Below, piece by piece: positions 26,855-35,787 of a stretch of DNA of 64,000 nt. Position numbers and translations under genes: made by a program. Location: positions 1-64,000 of the IMG/VR virus record IMGVR_UViG_3300022848_000011; one strand, given 5' to 3'. A model generated the notes under the pieces. That model saw only the letters and a program-made list of their open reading frames with translations. It was not told where the DNA came from and made no database searches. Every line of letters starts with the position of its first letter. The first letter of the stretch is position 1. Origin of the DNA: a virus.

Positions 26855-27855
26855 GTGATTTATCTGTTTTCCCAGATCAAATAGATAGCACTAGAGAATT
26901 ATATGAAGTAAGAAATAACGCTGAATCTAATCTAAAACAAAGTGTTTCTTATGATACAAAATATATAATTCTAGAAAATGGAAGTAATTTTCCATCACAT
27001 GGAATTATCAAAATAGGGGAAACAAATCATCCTGGGGAATTAGTACACTATCAATTACGACAAGGTAATGTATTAAAGGAACTAACTAGAGGTTTCGCAG
27101 GCTCAAGACAAAATCCATGGCAAAGCGGGACACCAGTTAAAAACTCTGTAAGTGCTGAAACACATAATGCTGTTAGAGATGCTATCTATAATATCCAAAA
27201 TAAAAGTGGAACTAGTTATAAACCAGCAGATGGTTCTGTAAATAAATTACTAAAAGATGCAGAAATTAAATATTTGGCTCCCAAGGCACAATTTAGAGCA
27301 TTTCCTAAAAAAGGTAGCCCACCACTGACTGTTAGGTTTCAAAGTACTTCTTCAGGAGATATTGCTCGTTATCTTTGGGATTTTGGCGATGGTTCTCAAT
27401 CAATAGACAAAAACCCTTTTCATGTATATAGAACAGAAGGCATCTTTACAGTTAAACTAAGTGTAGTCACAAGCACAGGAGCTAACGGGATTACTAAAAA
27501 AATAGATTATATTGATGTTTCGGATGATGAAAAATTTAAGTTTTTCTATCTTATCCAACAAGATCAAACAAAGCCAGCATACTCAGAAAAAACAGCTTCA
27601 GAAAAAATATTATCTGGTGAAGATGTTAACGCAGAACCAGCAATCTTTGATTTTGTGGATCAAACTGACGGAGATATTACTCAAAGAATATGGATATTCG
27701 GAGATGGAGAAATAGAAACAGTAGATGATCCATCAATTCATTACACATCACATGTATATAAAAATCCTGGTAACTATGAACCTAATTTGTTACTCGTTTT
27801 TTCTTCAGATAATACTAAGAGAATTTTTTTACAAGACAACATATTGGTAGAATAA
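26812..27855 (+). CDS. Tail fibre protein with PKD-like domains
   Basis: The 347-residue protein has an N-terminal domain (about 1-140) ending in SAETHNAVRDAIYNIQ, also found in the next two proteins. Two PKD-like beta-sandwich modules follow: about 155-235 with RYLWDFGDGSQSIDKNPFHVY and about 255-345 with RIWIFGDGE...HVYKNPGNY. PKD domains extend surface proteins and bind carbohydrate or protein. Together this suggests a short fibre or fibre-base subunit. The stop overlaps the start of the next fibre gene. Confidence 0.68.
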   Translation: MPNKIASTDKDYSIGDLSVFPDQIDSTRELYEVRNNAESNLKQSVSYDTKYIILENGSNFPSHGIIKIGETNHPGELVHYQLRQGNVLKELTRGFAGSRQNPWQSGTPVKNSVSAETHNAVRDAIYNIQNKSGTSYKPADGSVNKLLKDAEIKYLAPKAQFRAFPKKGSPPLTVRFQSTSSGDIARYLWDFGDGSQSIDKNPFHVYRTEGIFTVKLSVVTSTGANGITKKIDYIDVSDDEKFKFFYLIQQDQTKPAYSEKTASEKILSGEDVNAEPAIFDFVDQTDGDITQRIWIFGDGEIETVDDPSIHYTSHVYKNPGNYEPNLLLVFSSDNTKRIFLQDNILVE

Positions 27856-30137
27856 TGACAGATATAGGAAAAACTAAGTATCCAAAACAAATTGATGATG
27901 ACACCAATTTGTTTTTAGTACATGATGGTCTAAAATTAAATTTAGCAATTGATTATACTCCTGGAGATAACTCCATAGCTGTTTCTGGCGATGAAGCTAT
28001 TTTTAATAGATTTCCTTCGTCTGGAATTATTACATTAACAGAACAATACTCCGAACCCAAAGAAAGAGCAATAAGTTTTTTTTATGAATCCAAAGGTGAT
28101 TTATTGTTTAATCAAATACAATTAATCCCAGGATTCAAAGATGTAAAAAAAATAGCAGATCATACTACTGTTACAATGAATGTGTATGACATGCATCATA
28201 ATTCTCTTAAAGATGCCTTAATTGCCACACAGAACTTTATAGGAATCGAAGGTCAAATTGACAACGCACCATTTGGTGGCACACTAGAAGGTCGTTTAAA
28301 CTTTTTGAAAAAGCTTGTGTATTCTCCTAAAGCATGGTTCTCAGTCAATAACCAAATTGGTATTGTTCCTTTCTGTGTCACTTTCAAAGATGAAAGTTTT
28401 AGATTAGGTGAAGGAGATGTTCAATATCATTGGTCATTTGGTAATGGAGAAGAATTTGACAATAACCCCTCTACTCATGTAATTTCTGCAACAGACCTTG
28501 TTCCCGAAAGTAATATATCAAATATACCTATAGAGGTATTAGATGAAGATGGTGGAACAATAACAAAATGTTATTCGGAACCAGGAGTTTTTGATGTTAA
28601 ATTAAGAGTTTCTAACGAATATGGGGAAGATATAGTAGAATTCAAAAATCTTATTATTGCCAAAGTAGAAGCCCCAAAATTAGCTAAATTTAAAATCAAA
28701 CCTAGATCTACACAATTATCTTATAACGATCCTCTAAAAATTAGGACTAAAACAAATATATTTGTAGATTTGGAATTAGAAAACGGAGAAGATCCTAATA
28801 ATTTAGGATATTCTTTAAGAGGAGAGAAGTTGGATGATAGTAAAAATCCAATTGATCCTATCATAGAATATACATGGGACATTGCTGATGATGTGAATCA
28901 CAGAAACTTGCCAATAACTAAAGCTTTATTTTCAGTTGGCGGTATTTATGATGTTTCTGTACGTGTTGATACTAAATTTAATAGTTATAGAATTACAAAA
29001 TATGATAATGTAATTGATGTTATAGAAGATACTAATCTATGGTTGTGGAATTTTACCAATTATAACGAGAATTCTTCAGGAGTCGTAAAAGGATATGAAT
29101 TTGGTTTAGCAAGCGAAACATTCAAGACTCTAGGAAATCAATCTTTGGTAATAAATAGAGATAACTCTTTTTTAGATTATCTGAGTGATAATACCTACGA
29201 AGATGGTACAGAAGCTAAGGCTAAATATGAATTTGACAGAAATACAAACTTCACCCGAAAAGGAAGCTTGAGTTCAGGCAATAATGGCATTAATTTAATG
29301 ATGTATTCTTCAGGAGGTGATTTGAATTCTCAAAAAGTTAAAATAAATCAATATAACGGTTTTTCTGATGTTTACTCCAATGTAGATGATGTTAACAATA
29401 AACCCTGGAATTGGATAGCTTTAAATTCTGCTAGCAATACTCATTTTTTGCTTGGAACTGGGGAATTGTCGACGAATAATTTTGAAAATGATGTTGTTGA
29501 CGAAATGCAACAATTTAATTTATCTGCCTTAGTAGCGACTAGCCCTAAACAATTAAACAGCACTTATTTTGAAAATGGAGCAGAAGATCTCTTAAGAAAC
29601 GTATCTGTATTTAACTCAAGTGGTATTCCTGTTAATGGTTATTTTTCATCTTACAGAAGTGCATGGAAAGATAATTCTGGCTATATATTAAAAAATAGTG
29701 GTGTTAACAACTTCTTTAGGTTAGCGAGTTTTTATAAAACAAATGGATCTGTAGTAAACGAGATTAACACAATAACTAAACTAAACGATTTATCTGGCAG
29801 AACCGTACTGGAAGGTCAATTAGTACCTATGAATAGCGGTTTATTTTTCTTTAATAACTCTGGTCAGGTTTCAGCTTGGAATATTAATTCAAATGTTTGG
29901 GAAACGCTTCGACAAAGCTCTGCCACTCTTGCATTTAGATCTTTACAAGATTCAAATGTTTCATCTTTTGATAATGAATCTAATACTCTTTTGGTAGCTT
30001 CTGATAATAATTCAATGGCTTATCTTAGTTATGATTATAGCGAATCTTCTTTTATAAAATTTAATTTAACTAATAAAACGTTTTCTAGTGCAGGGGGAAG
30101 ACCAATTGGTAAACAGTTTATGATGGGAATATTCTAA
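27855..30137 (+). CDS. Tail fibre protein, PKD-like domains and long C-terminal receptor-like region
   Basis: The 760-residue protein opens with the same N-terminal domain as its neighbours (KQIDDDTNLFLVHDG ... MHHNSLKDALIATQNF). It has PKD-like modules near 165-270 (HWSFGNGEEFDNNP ... EPGVFDVKLRVSNEYG) and 280-390 (YTWDIADDV ... GGIYDVSVRVD). The last 360 residues are rich in Asn/Ser/Gly with WNW and FLLG motifs and may form a beta-propeller-like or lectin-like receptor-binding part. No enzyme motif is visible. The next gene follows after 19 bp containing GAGGACTTAAC. Confidence 0.65.
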   Translation: MTDIGKTKYPKQIDDDTNLFLVHDGLKLNLAIDYTPGDNSIAVSGDEAIFNRFPSSGIITLTEQYSEPKERAISFFYESKGDLLFNQIQLIPGFKDVKKIADHTTVTMNVYDMHHNSLKDALIATQNFIGIEGQIDNAPFGGTLEGRLNFLKKLVYSPKAWFSVNNQIGIVPFCVTFKDESFRLGEGDVQYHWSFGNGEEFDNNPSTHVISATDLVPESNISNIPIEVLDEDGGTITKCYSEPGVFDVKLRVSNEYGEDIVEFKNLIIAKVEAPKLAKFKIKPRSTQLSYNDPLKIRTKTNIFVDLELENGEDPNNLGYSLRGEKLDDSKNPIDPIIEYTWDIADDVNHRNLPITKALFSVGGIYDVSVRVDTKFNSYRITKYDNVIDVIEDTNLWLWNFTNYNENSSGVVKGYEFGLASETFKTLGNQSLVINRDNSFLDYLSDNTYEDGTEAKAKYEFDRNTNFTRKGSLSSGNNGINLMMYSSGGDLNSQKVKINQYNGFSDVYSNVDDVNNKPWNWIALNSASNTHFLLGTGELSTNNFENDVVDEMQQFNLSALVATSPKQLNSTYFENGAEDLLRNVSVFNSSGIPVNGYFSSYRSAWKDNSGYILKNSGVNNFFRLASFYKTNGSVVNEINTITKLNDLSGRTVLEGQLVPMNSGLFFFNNSGQVSAWNINSNVWETLRQSSATLAFRSLQDSNVSSFDNESNTLLVASDNNSMAYLSYDYSESSFIKFNLTNKTFSSAGGRPIGKQFMMGIF

Positions 30138-30156
30138 ATACATTTGAGGACTTAAC

Positions 30157-33100
30157 ATGAACAGAATATTTCCACCATCTATAAATTATCCAAATGGACT
30201 TGACAATGATTATACATTGTTCCTAGTCCACAATACTACCGAATCTGTCTTATCTGAAAATAATTCGGCTTGGGCTTTAGAAATAAGTATCGAGCCTGTT
30301 GATCCAGACCAATTAGAAATTTGGGCAGACAATGGGTTTGCTAATTTAAATGGGGAATTATTATATTATGATACGGTAGAAAAAAACGAATTTGGCAAAG
30401 TAATTAAATTAAAAAATTGTGCTAGAAACATAGGTGGGAAACGAACTGTTTTTCAGAAAAAAGGAACTGATATACGAAGCTATGTCGTTGCTGAACACCA
30501 TAACCAATTAACTCAATCTACTATTGCTACAGAAAGATTCTTAAAAGAAATAGAAGATCAGTTATTATTATTAAATGAAGAAAATACTTGTAAAGATGAT
30601 GCTTTTTGCCCAGATGTTAATTTTAATATAGAAATCAATGAAGAATTAACTAATGATTGTGATGGAATTGTTATTGATTATACAATAAACATAGATGGTG
30701 GGTTTTCTAATTTCGAGTTAGATTTTGGAGACGGAAGATCTACAAATAATCCTACTTCTGGATCTTATACTTTTCCTAAAAACACAGTAATTGATCCTAT
30801 CATTAAAATATCTAATAATAACTGCACAATAATACAATCTCCTTTAGTAAGAAATGAATCAAATGAACCTCAAGAACAAATTGTCAATAATGTTAATTTA
30901 GTACCAATACCACAAATACCAGATTTGCCAGCTTTAACTGTTGGAGATTTAGATGTAGCTGTACCGGAAATAGAATTTCCACAATTTTTTGGTCCATGTA
31001 TCAATTTAAATGGATTTGAAATCAATCCAATTAATATACCTAGTATAATAAGCTTTGGTTCTCTTAATATTCCTAGTATTATAAATTTTAGTCCTCTTAA
31101 TATACCAAGTATAATAAGCTTTGGTCCAGCCCCTAGTTTTAGTCCAATAGGCTTTGGTCCTATAAGCATACCAAGTGTAATAAACTTTGGTATAGCCCCT
31201 AGTTTTAGCCCAATAGGATTTGGTCCTGTAAGTATACCAAGTATAATAAGCTTTGGTCCTGTAAGTATACCAAGTATAATAAGCTTTGGTCCAGCCCCTA
31301 GTTTTAGTCCAATAGGCTTTGGTCCTGCTCCTGAATTTAGTCCGATAGGATTTGGTCCTGCTCCTAGTTTTAGTCCAATAGGATTTGGGCCTGTAAGTGT
31401 ACCAAGTATGATAAGTTTTGGACCTTTGAATATACCAAGTATGATAAGTTTTGGACCTTTGAATATACCTAGTATAATAAGCTTTGGACCTCTTAATATA
31501 CCAAGTGTAATAAGTCTTACTACAGTAGATTTCCCTAGTTTGATAGAATTTGGACCTGTTGATTTCCCTAGTATGATTAACTTTGGGCCTGCTGATATTC
31601 CTTATATAATTACATTTGGACCTGTGGAAGTTCCTAGTATTATCGAATTTGGAACTGTTGATATACCTAGTATTATCGAATTTGGAGAAACGAATATACC
31701 TAGTGTTATTACATTTGGACCTGTTGATATTCCTAGTATTATTATATTTGGACCTGTTGATATACCTAGTATTATTACATTTGAACCTGTTGATATACCT
31801 AGTATTATTACATTTGGACCTGTTGACATACCTAGTGTTATTACATTTGGACCTGTGAATATTCCAGATGAAATTACATTTGGTCCTGTGGATTATATCC
31901 CAGATGAAATTGGTTTTGGTCCTGTTAATCTTCCCAGTGAAATTGGTTTTGGTCCTGTCAGTATTCCCAGTGAAATTGGTTTTGGTCCTGTCAGTCTTCC
32001 CAGTGAAATTACATTTGGTCCTGTGGATATTCCAGACGAAATCACATTTGGAGAAGTAAGTATTCCTAGTGAAATCACATTTGGAGAAGTAAGTATTCCT
32101 AGTGTTATTAACTTTGGCGAGGTAGCTTTTCCTAGTGTTATTAACTTTGGCGAGGTAACTCTACCTAGTATTATAAACTTTGGTGAAGTGAGCATTCCTA
32201 GCGAAATCACATTCGGTGAAGTAAGTATTCCTAGTGAAATTAACTTCGGTCCTGCTCCTGATATTGGACCTGTTTCATTTGGTCCAGCACCATCTATAAG
32301 TGTCACTATACCTGATAGTATGGATTTGAATGTTGATTGGGGGACTATACCAATAATTACTATAACTCCAACACACATTGATCCTATACATGTAAATGTT
32401 ACCTTTGATCCAATGCCTCCCATCCCTCCCATATTAATCAGTTTCACGGGAGATGCTATTCCTGTTAATGTTGATTGGGGAATTATACCACCTGTAGGGG
32501 TGGTCTGGGGTCCTACACCTACAATCGATCCTATTCAATTTGGTCCTGCTAATATTTCACCTGTTCAATTTGGTCCTGCCAATATTTCACCTGTTCAATT
32601 TGGTCCTGCTCCACCGCTTACTGTTACTTGGGGTCCTACACCGACTTTAGAATGTAACGTAACTGTTACTTGCCCAAACTCTGCCATGGCTGCACAATCG
32701 AATAAAAATTTCACTGAAGAAGACTTTGTAGATGATTTTGAATCGATGGAAATTGAAACTGAGGGAATTGGAATACCGTCAGAGATTATTATCAGGGCTC
32801 CTAAATTTCCTGAAATAAAAATACAGCATGATATTCCAGAATTCATCGAATTAAAAGCTCCAGATTCTATAGATCTTAATGTGAAACTAGAAAGCAATTT
32901 ACCTAAATCGATTGAATTGAACTCTTCGAAACTGCCCAAATCAATCCAATTATTAACAAATGGATTAGAAAAAGGAATATTACTAGATTCTTCTAATGTT
33001 TCTATTAAACTTGAGATGCCTATGGAACTTCCAAAGTTACAAATAGATACAAGTAAATTATCAGAAGGCATACCTGTAACTGGAATTCCTGATTCGATCC

Positions 33101-33267
33101 AGGTAAATATGCCAAGTGAAATCACTGCAAAGTTTGAACTCCCTAAAGATTTAGAGGTTCCATTAGTATTTAAGGGCGATCCCATTCCTCTTAAGCTCGA
33201 CACTTCATCATTTAATGATGACGATGATGGACCTTGTTTTAGACTACAACCTTGTGGGAAAAACTAA
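30157..33267 (+). CDS. Tail fibre protein with about 38 eleven-residue repeats
   Basis: This 1036-residue protein shares the N-terminal fibre domain (DNDYTLFLVHN ... AEHHNQLTQSTIATERF). It has one PKD-like module (NFELDFGDGRSTNNP, about 185-230), then about 38 units averaging 11 residues with consensus P-V-x-I-P-S-x-I-x-F-G (roughly residues 289-709). A looser repeat region follows (FGPANISPVQ, about 793-820), and the last 200 residues repeat IP.SI.L-like strands. The strict period suggests a regular beta-solenoid or fibrous rod. It ends in a short Asp cluster and two Cys. The last base of its TAA stop is the first base of the next ATG. Confidence 0.72.
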   Translation: MNRIFPPSINYPNGLDNDYTLFLVHNTTESVLSENNSAWALEISIEPVDPDQLEIWADNGFANLNGELLYYDTVEKNEFGKVIKLKNCARNIGGKRTVFQKKGTDIRSYVVAEHHNQLTQSTIATERFLKEIEDQLLLLNEENTCKDDAFCPDVNFNIEINEELTNDCDGIVIDYTINIDGGFSNFELDFGDGRSTNNPTSGSYTFPKNTVIDPIIKISNNNCTIIQSPLVRNESNEPQEQIVNNVNLVPIPQIPDLPALTVGDLDVAVPEIEFPQFFGPCINLNGFEINPINIPSIISFGSLNIPSIINFSPLNIPSIISFGPAPSFSPIGFGPISIPSVINFGIAPSFSPIGFGPVSIPSIISFGPVSIPSIISFGPAPSFSPIGFGPAPEFSPIGFGPAPSFSPIGFGPVSVPSMISFGPLNIPSMISFGPLNIPSIISFGPLNIPSVISLTTVDFPSLIEFGPVDFPSMINFGPADIPYIITFGPVEVPSIIEFGTVDIPSIIEFGETNIPSVITFGPVDIPSIIIFGPVDIPSIITFEPVDIPSIITFGPVDIPSVITFGPVNIPDEITFGPVDYIPDEIGFGPVNLPSEIGFGPVSIPSEIGFGPVSLPSEITFGPVDIPDEITFGEVSIPSEITFGEVSIPSVINFGEVAFPSVINFGEVTLPSIINFGEVSIPSEITFGEVSIPSEINFGPAPDIGPVSFGPAPSISVTIPDSMDLNVDWGTIPIITITPTHIDPIHVNVTFDPMPPIPPILISFTGDAIPVNVDWGIIPPVGVVWGPTPTIDPIQFGPANISPVQFGPANISPVQFGPAPPLTVTWGPTPTLECNVTVTCPNSAMAAQSNKNFTEEDFVDDFESMEIETEGIGIPSEIIIRAPKFPEIKIQHDIPEFIELKAPDSIDLNVKLESNLPKSIELNSSKLPKSIQLLTNGLEKGILLDSSNVSIKLEMPMELPKLQIDTSKLSEGIPVTGIPDSIQVNMPSEITAKFELPKDLEVPLVFKGDPIPLKLDTSSFNDDDDGPCFRLQPCGKN
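31021..32284 (+). repeat. About 38 tandem 33-bp repeats encoding the fibre rod
   Basis: Counting the translation gives about 38 units of 33 bp, with one unit of 12 codons (DYIPDEIGFG). Three subtypes occur: IPSIIxFGP, a PAPSFSPIGFG form near the start, and IPSEIxFGE near the end. Neighbouring units are often most alike, as expected from local duplication. Confidence 0.93.
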
Positions 33268-34076
33268 TGAGAATAAAAAAATCTAATAATAACAGTTATG
33301 TTAATGAATCTGGATTTTGGATTAGGGATTTTACACAAATAAAAAATAGAAGTATTGATATAAATAAATTCTTTGATAAAGAAGATATGGATTTATTTAT
33401 AAAAAACGAAAAAATGAATAAAAGATTAATGAAAGCAACTAAGCCTAAAGAACAAAAAAAAGTTTTGATTGTTTCTGATGGTTATGCTTTAAAGGAAAAA
33501 CAATTATTTTTAGACAATATTGATAATAATACATATGTTATATTGACAAATAATTCTATTAGATATTGGGAATTAAATCATAATATTTATTTGGTAAATA
33601 ATCCATATGAAGATTGTCTCAAGTATATGTCTAGCAAGATTAAAAATTGTTTATCTTCATGTAGAACTAATCCTAATTACTTAAATAAAATTAAGTCAAA
33701 TATTACTTTATATCAACCAACAAAAAATTCTTTTTATTCTGGGGTTTATGATTGGTATAATGTTAAATTAGATGATTATAGAAGTAGTATTACTGCTGCA
33801 TTACATTATGCGTATTTAATGAATCCTGAAAGAATTTGTCTTTTATGTACTGATAGTTGCCACGAAATTAAAAAACCTGGAATGGTTCAATCATTTTATG
33901 GTTTATATCAATATGAACAAAATTTTTTATCAGAAAAAATACTAGATACTATGTTGTTTTGGCTTCTTGATAAGGATGTAGATGTCAGAATTCATTCTTC
34001 TGGACATGAGTATAAAAACGCCAAATACATAGAAGAGGAAAATATATTAGATTTTATAGGTGGTAAAAATGAGTAA
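33267..34076 (+). CDS. Sialyltransferase/DUF115-like Rossmann-fold protein
   Basis: The 269-residue protein begins at ATG 33267 overlapping the fibre stop (TAATG); a TTG start at 33252 is unlikely. A Rossmann-like first strand KVLIVSDGYALKEKQ (about 67-81) is followed by a second domain with DYRSSITAALHYAYLMNPERICLLCTDSCHE (about 168-198). That pattern resembles GT42 sialyltransferases and DUF115/MAF glycan enzymes, in which a helix precedes the strand xxxLxGxD. Similarity is by eye and moderate. It may glycosylate a fibre or the host surface. Confidence 0.4.
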   Translation: MRIKKSNNNSYVNESGFWIRDFTQIKNRSIDINKFFDKEDMDLFIKNEKMNKRLMKATKPKEQKKVLIVSDGYALKEKQLFLDNIDNNTYVILTNNSIRYWELNHNIYLVNNPYEDCLKYMSSKIKNCLSSCRTNPNYLNKIKSNITLYQPTKNSFYSGVYDWYNVKLDDYRSSITAALHYAYLMNPERICLLCTDSCHEIKKPGMVQSFYGLYQYEQNFLSEKILDTMLFWLLDKDVDVRIHSSGHEYKNAKYIEEENILDFIGGKNE

Positions 34077-34338
34077 TTTCAGGGATTGGGAATTAGATCA
34101 ACCAAATAAACCAAGTAAAAAACAGAATCGGTTAGTTGGGAGATACGTCGAGAGTAGAGTCAAATCGAAAAAGATTTACAATGAAATGGAAGAAGGCGAA
34201 GCAGATTCTTTAAAAGAACTGGTAATTGACTTTACTGGTAGTGGAGGAGTGATCAAGGAAGTAAATGGAGAGCATTATTTAATCGAAACAAAAGTAGGAA
34301 ACTTCTTTATTCATAAACGATTCCTACGATTAATTTGA
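34069..34338 (+). CDS. Small hypothetical protein
   Basis: The 89-residue product is basic to its middle (KPSKKQNRLVGRYVESRVKSKK) and then has a beta-like C-terminal half (GSGGVIKEVNGEHYLIETKVGNFFIHKRF). I do not recognise it. I chose ATG 34069, which overlaps the previous gene by 8 bp and has TAGGTGG upstream; GTG 34060 would add three residues. A terminator-like hairpin follows at 34380. Confidence 0.5.
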   Translation: MSNFRDWELDQPNKPSKKQNRLVGRYVESRVKSKKIYNEMEEGEADSLKELVIDFTGSGGVIKEVNGEHYLIETKVGNFFIHKRFLRLI

Positions 34339-34736
34339 TCGGAACCTTTTCTCAACATAGGTTTTTTTATATTAAGCTGATTCGCAACCACATTCGTAAT
34401 TTTTGTGTTTGCGAATTTTTTTTGTGATCTAGATTCTAATTTGATTCCTTTCTTATTCAGAGAACTTTCCCAATCAGCTAAGTTTTTACCTATTTCTAGT
34501 TTTATTTCATTACTTCTTAAATCTTCTTTTGAAAGAGAGTTAATAAATTGGCTAACTTCCGCAGGAAGTAGTCGTAGATTACTTCCATTAATTTCTATTA
34601 CACCTGTATTATTATTATCACAAGGAAAAGATTTAATTAATTTAGCTTCTTTTTGGTTTCTCTTTAGACTGTAAAGAAATAGGTAGTTCATAAATTTCTC
34701 GCAGGACGTAATCCAATACTTTTTGGGTGTTTTCAT
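34311..34736 (-). CDS. Hypothetical basic protein
   Basis: A possible 141-residue product with a Lys/Asn/Ser-rich C-terminus and a central region (GVIEINGSNLRLLPAEVSQFINSLSKEDLRSNEIKL) that reads like real helical protein. The true start may lie further in, because the first 30 residues overlap another small minus-strand reading frame at 34642-34803. It overlaps the end of the plus gene at 34338 by 28 bp. No family was recognised. Confidence 0.42.
   Translation of the reverse strand: MKTPKKYWITSCEKFMNYLFLYSLKRNQKEAKLIKSFPCDNNNTGVIEINGSNLRLLPAEVSQFINSLSKEDLRSNEIKLEIGKNLADWESSLNKKGIKLESRSQKKFANTKITNVVANQLNIKKPMLRKGSDQINRRNRL
34380..34423 (+). terminator. Intrinsic terminator of the fibre operon
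   Basis: ATTCGCAA at 34380-34387 pairs with TTGCGAAT at 34409-34416, an 8-bp stem with a 21-base loop, followed by a run of seven T residues. It lies 42 bp after the last plus-strand gene of the fibre block. It is inside the minus-strand gene at 34311-34736, so either that gene tolerates an overlapping terminator or it is not real. Confidence 0.6.
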
Positions 34737-34803
34737 CTTTATTAAAGTTAGACAGAAAAATATTTAATGCTTTTTGGGATTCCTTAATGATATCTTTTTC
34801 CAT
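34642..34803 (-). CDS. Small 53-residue protein, overlapping reading frame
   Basis: A short minus-strand reading frame begins MEKDIIKESQKALNIF and ends KEKPKRS. It is charged and helical, like real phage small proteins, and overlaps the first 95 bases of the 34736 reading frame in a different register. It may be the true upstream gene of a two-gene operon, with the longer frame starting later. No strong ribosome binding site is seen. Confidence 0.35.
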   Translation of the reverse strand: MEKDIIKESQKALNIFLSNFNKDENTQKVLDYVLREIYELPISLQSKEKPKRS

Positions 34804-35080
34804 TTTTCAACACACTTATAATAAAATTTGTATTTGTTACTTTGGTAATGATGCCTTAATTATAAAACAATTATTCAAAATTATAAAAGAACTAGAAAAA
34901 AAACATCAAGATATAGTATTTAGTGTTTGTTTAAGAGATGATCTGGAAACCGAAGAAAAAAACATAAAAAAAACAAATTTTAAAAAAAATGATTTTGGCT
35001 ACACTTATGTATTAGAAGGAAGTCCGACAGACAACTTGGTAAATATTTTACGTAAAGATTTTGATATCTTTAATAAATAA
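34787..35080 (+). CDS. Small hypothetical protein
   Basis: The 97-residue product starts at ATG 34787 (MISFSIFQHTYNK); longer versions would run over the divergent minus-strand genes. It contains CICYFGNDALIIKQLFKIIKELEKKHQDIVFSVCLRDD, a strand-helix-strand pattern, and a C-terminal LEGSPTDNLVNILRKDF. No family was recognised. The 53 bp to the next gene include a GGAGAAT ribosome binding site. Confidence 0.45.
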   Translation: MISFSIFQHTYNKICICYFGNDALIIKQLFKIIKELEKKHQDIVFSVCLRDDLETEEKNIKKTNFKKNDFGYTYVLEGSPTDNLVNILRKDFDIFNK

Positions 35081-35133
35081 TACCGAAGACGCAACAATTA
35101 AATAAGTTTTTTAAAATTCTATTGGAGAATTAG

Positions 35134-35709
35134 ATGAGTGTTTTTAAAGTTAAGTTAAGTACTGGTAAGCAAGGTCGATTAGATATTGACCCAAGAACTA
35201 ACGAGCCATTTGACGTTTCGAAGCAAAGAACCGTTTACGTAATGGGTCCTGGGAAAGTTAATCGTAAATTGGTTGATGGTGAAACCTTCACCGATTGTAA
35301 TTACTGGAAGAAGTTTGCTTATCCTGCTATGCCTTTGGATGAAGCATATCTTGAAGTCGTAACTGATGATGGATCTGTTTACAGTGAAGATGGAAGTAAT
35401 GTATATCCTAAGGTTTACGATCTTTCGGTTACTGCTACATCAACTTATGTTGATAATGCCGTTGATATCGTTGGTGATAATGGTAGTTATGCAATGTTTA
35501 CACAAATCACTAACAAGCATGAAACTCAAGATTTAAAGATGAAGTTAAATGGAAGTGCTATTTTGGATCTTCCTGCTAACAGTGTCCAAGTTTTCAATGC
35601 AGGTGATTTGGATATCTCTAAGATTGAATTCGACAACAGTGAATCAGGTGCCGTTGGACCAGTATTAGTTCAAGTTGTTCTTTCAATTGCCTCTGGTTGT
35701 AACAGCTAA
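35134..35709 (+). CDS. Probably abundant virion structural protein
   Basis: The 191-residue protein has features of a highly expressed structural gene: TTGGAGAATTAG before the ATG, codons with more G/C than neighbours, and a strong terminator 24 bp after the stop. The N-terminal half has the segment DPRTNEPFDVSKQRTVYVMGPGKVNRKLVDGETFTDCNYWKKF. The C-terminal half is a small beta-sandwich (TATSTYVDNAVDIVG ... GPVLVQVVLSIASG). Decoration protein, head fibre or tail protein are all possible. Confidence 0.6.
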   Translation: MSVFKVKLSTGKQGRLDIDPRTNEPFDVSKQRTVYVMGPGKVNRKLVDGETFTDCNYWKKFAYPAMPLDEAYLEVVTDDGSVYSEDGSNVYPKVYDLSVTATSTYVDNAVDIVGDNGSYAMFTQITNKHETQDLKMKLNGSAILDLPANSVQVFNAGDLDISKIEFDNSESGAVGPVLVQVVLSIASGCNS

Positions 35710-35732
35710 TTTCAGCTAATTAATCAAATACT

Positions 35733-35771
35733 ATAAGACTTGTGGATTATGTCTGCAAGTCTTATTTTTTT
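35733..35771 (+). terminator. Strong intrinsic terminator
   Basis: ATAAGACTTG at 35733-35742 pairs perfectly with CAAGTCTTAT at 35756-35765 around a 13-base loop, followed by T residues. It ends the 35134 transcription unit and separates it from the GT9-like gene, whose true start (35788) lies after it. Confidence 0.88.
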
Positions 35772-35787
35772 GTACTTTACTAAAATA

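Noticed and set aside
31602-31858. Open frames on both strands within the fibre repeat region
   Set aside because: The 33-bp period keeps alternative frames open by repetition. Their products are simple echoes of the same repeat.
35740-35787. Earlier start for the GT9-like gene
   Set aside because: It would begin within the 35733-35771 terminator hairpin; ATG 35788 gives the normal family start.
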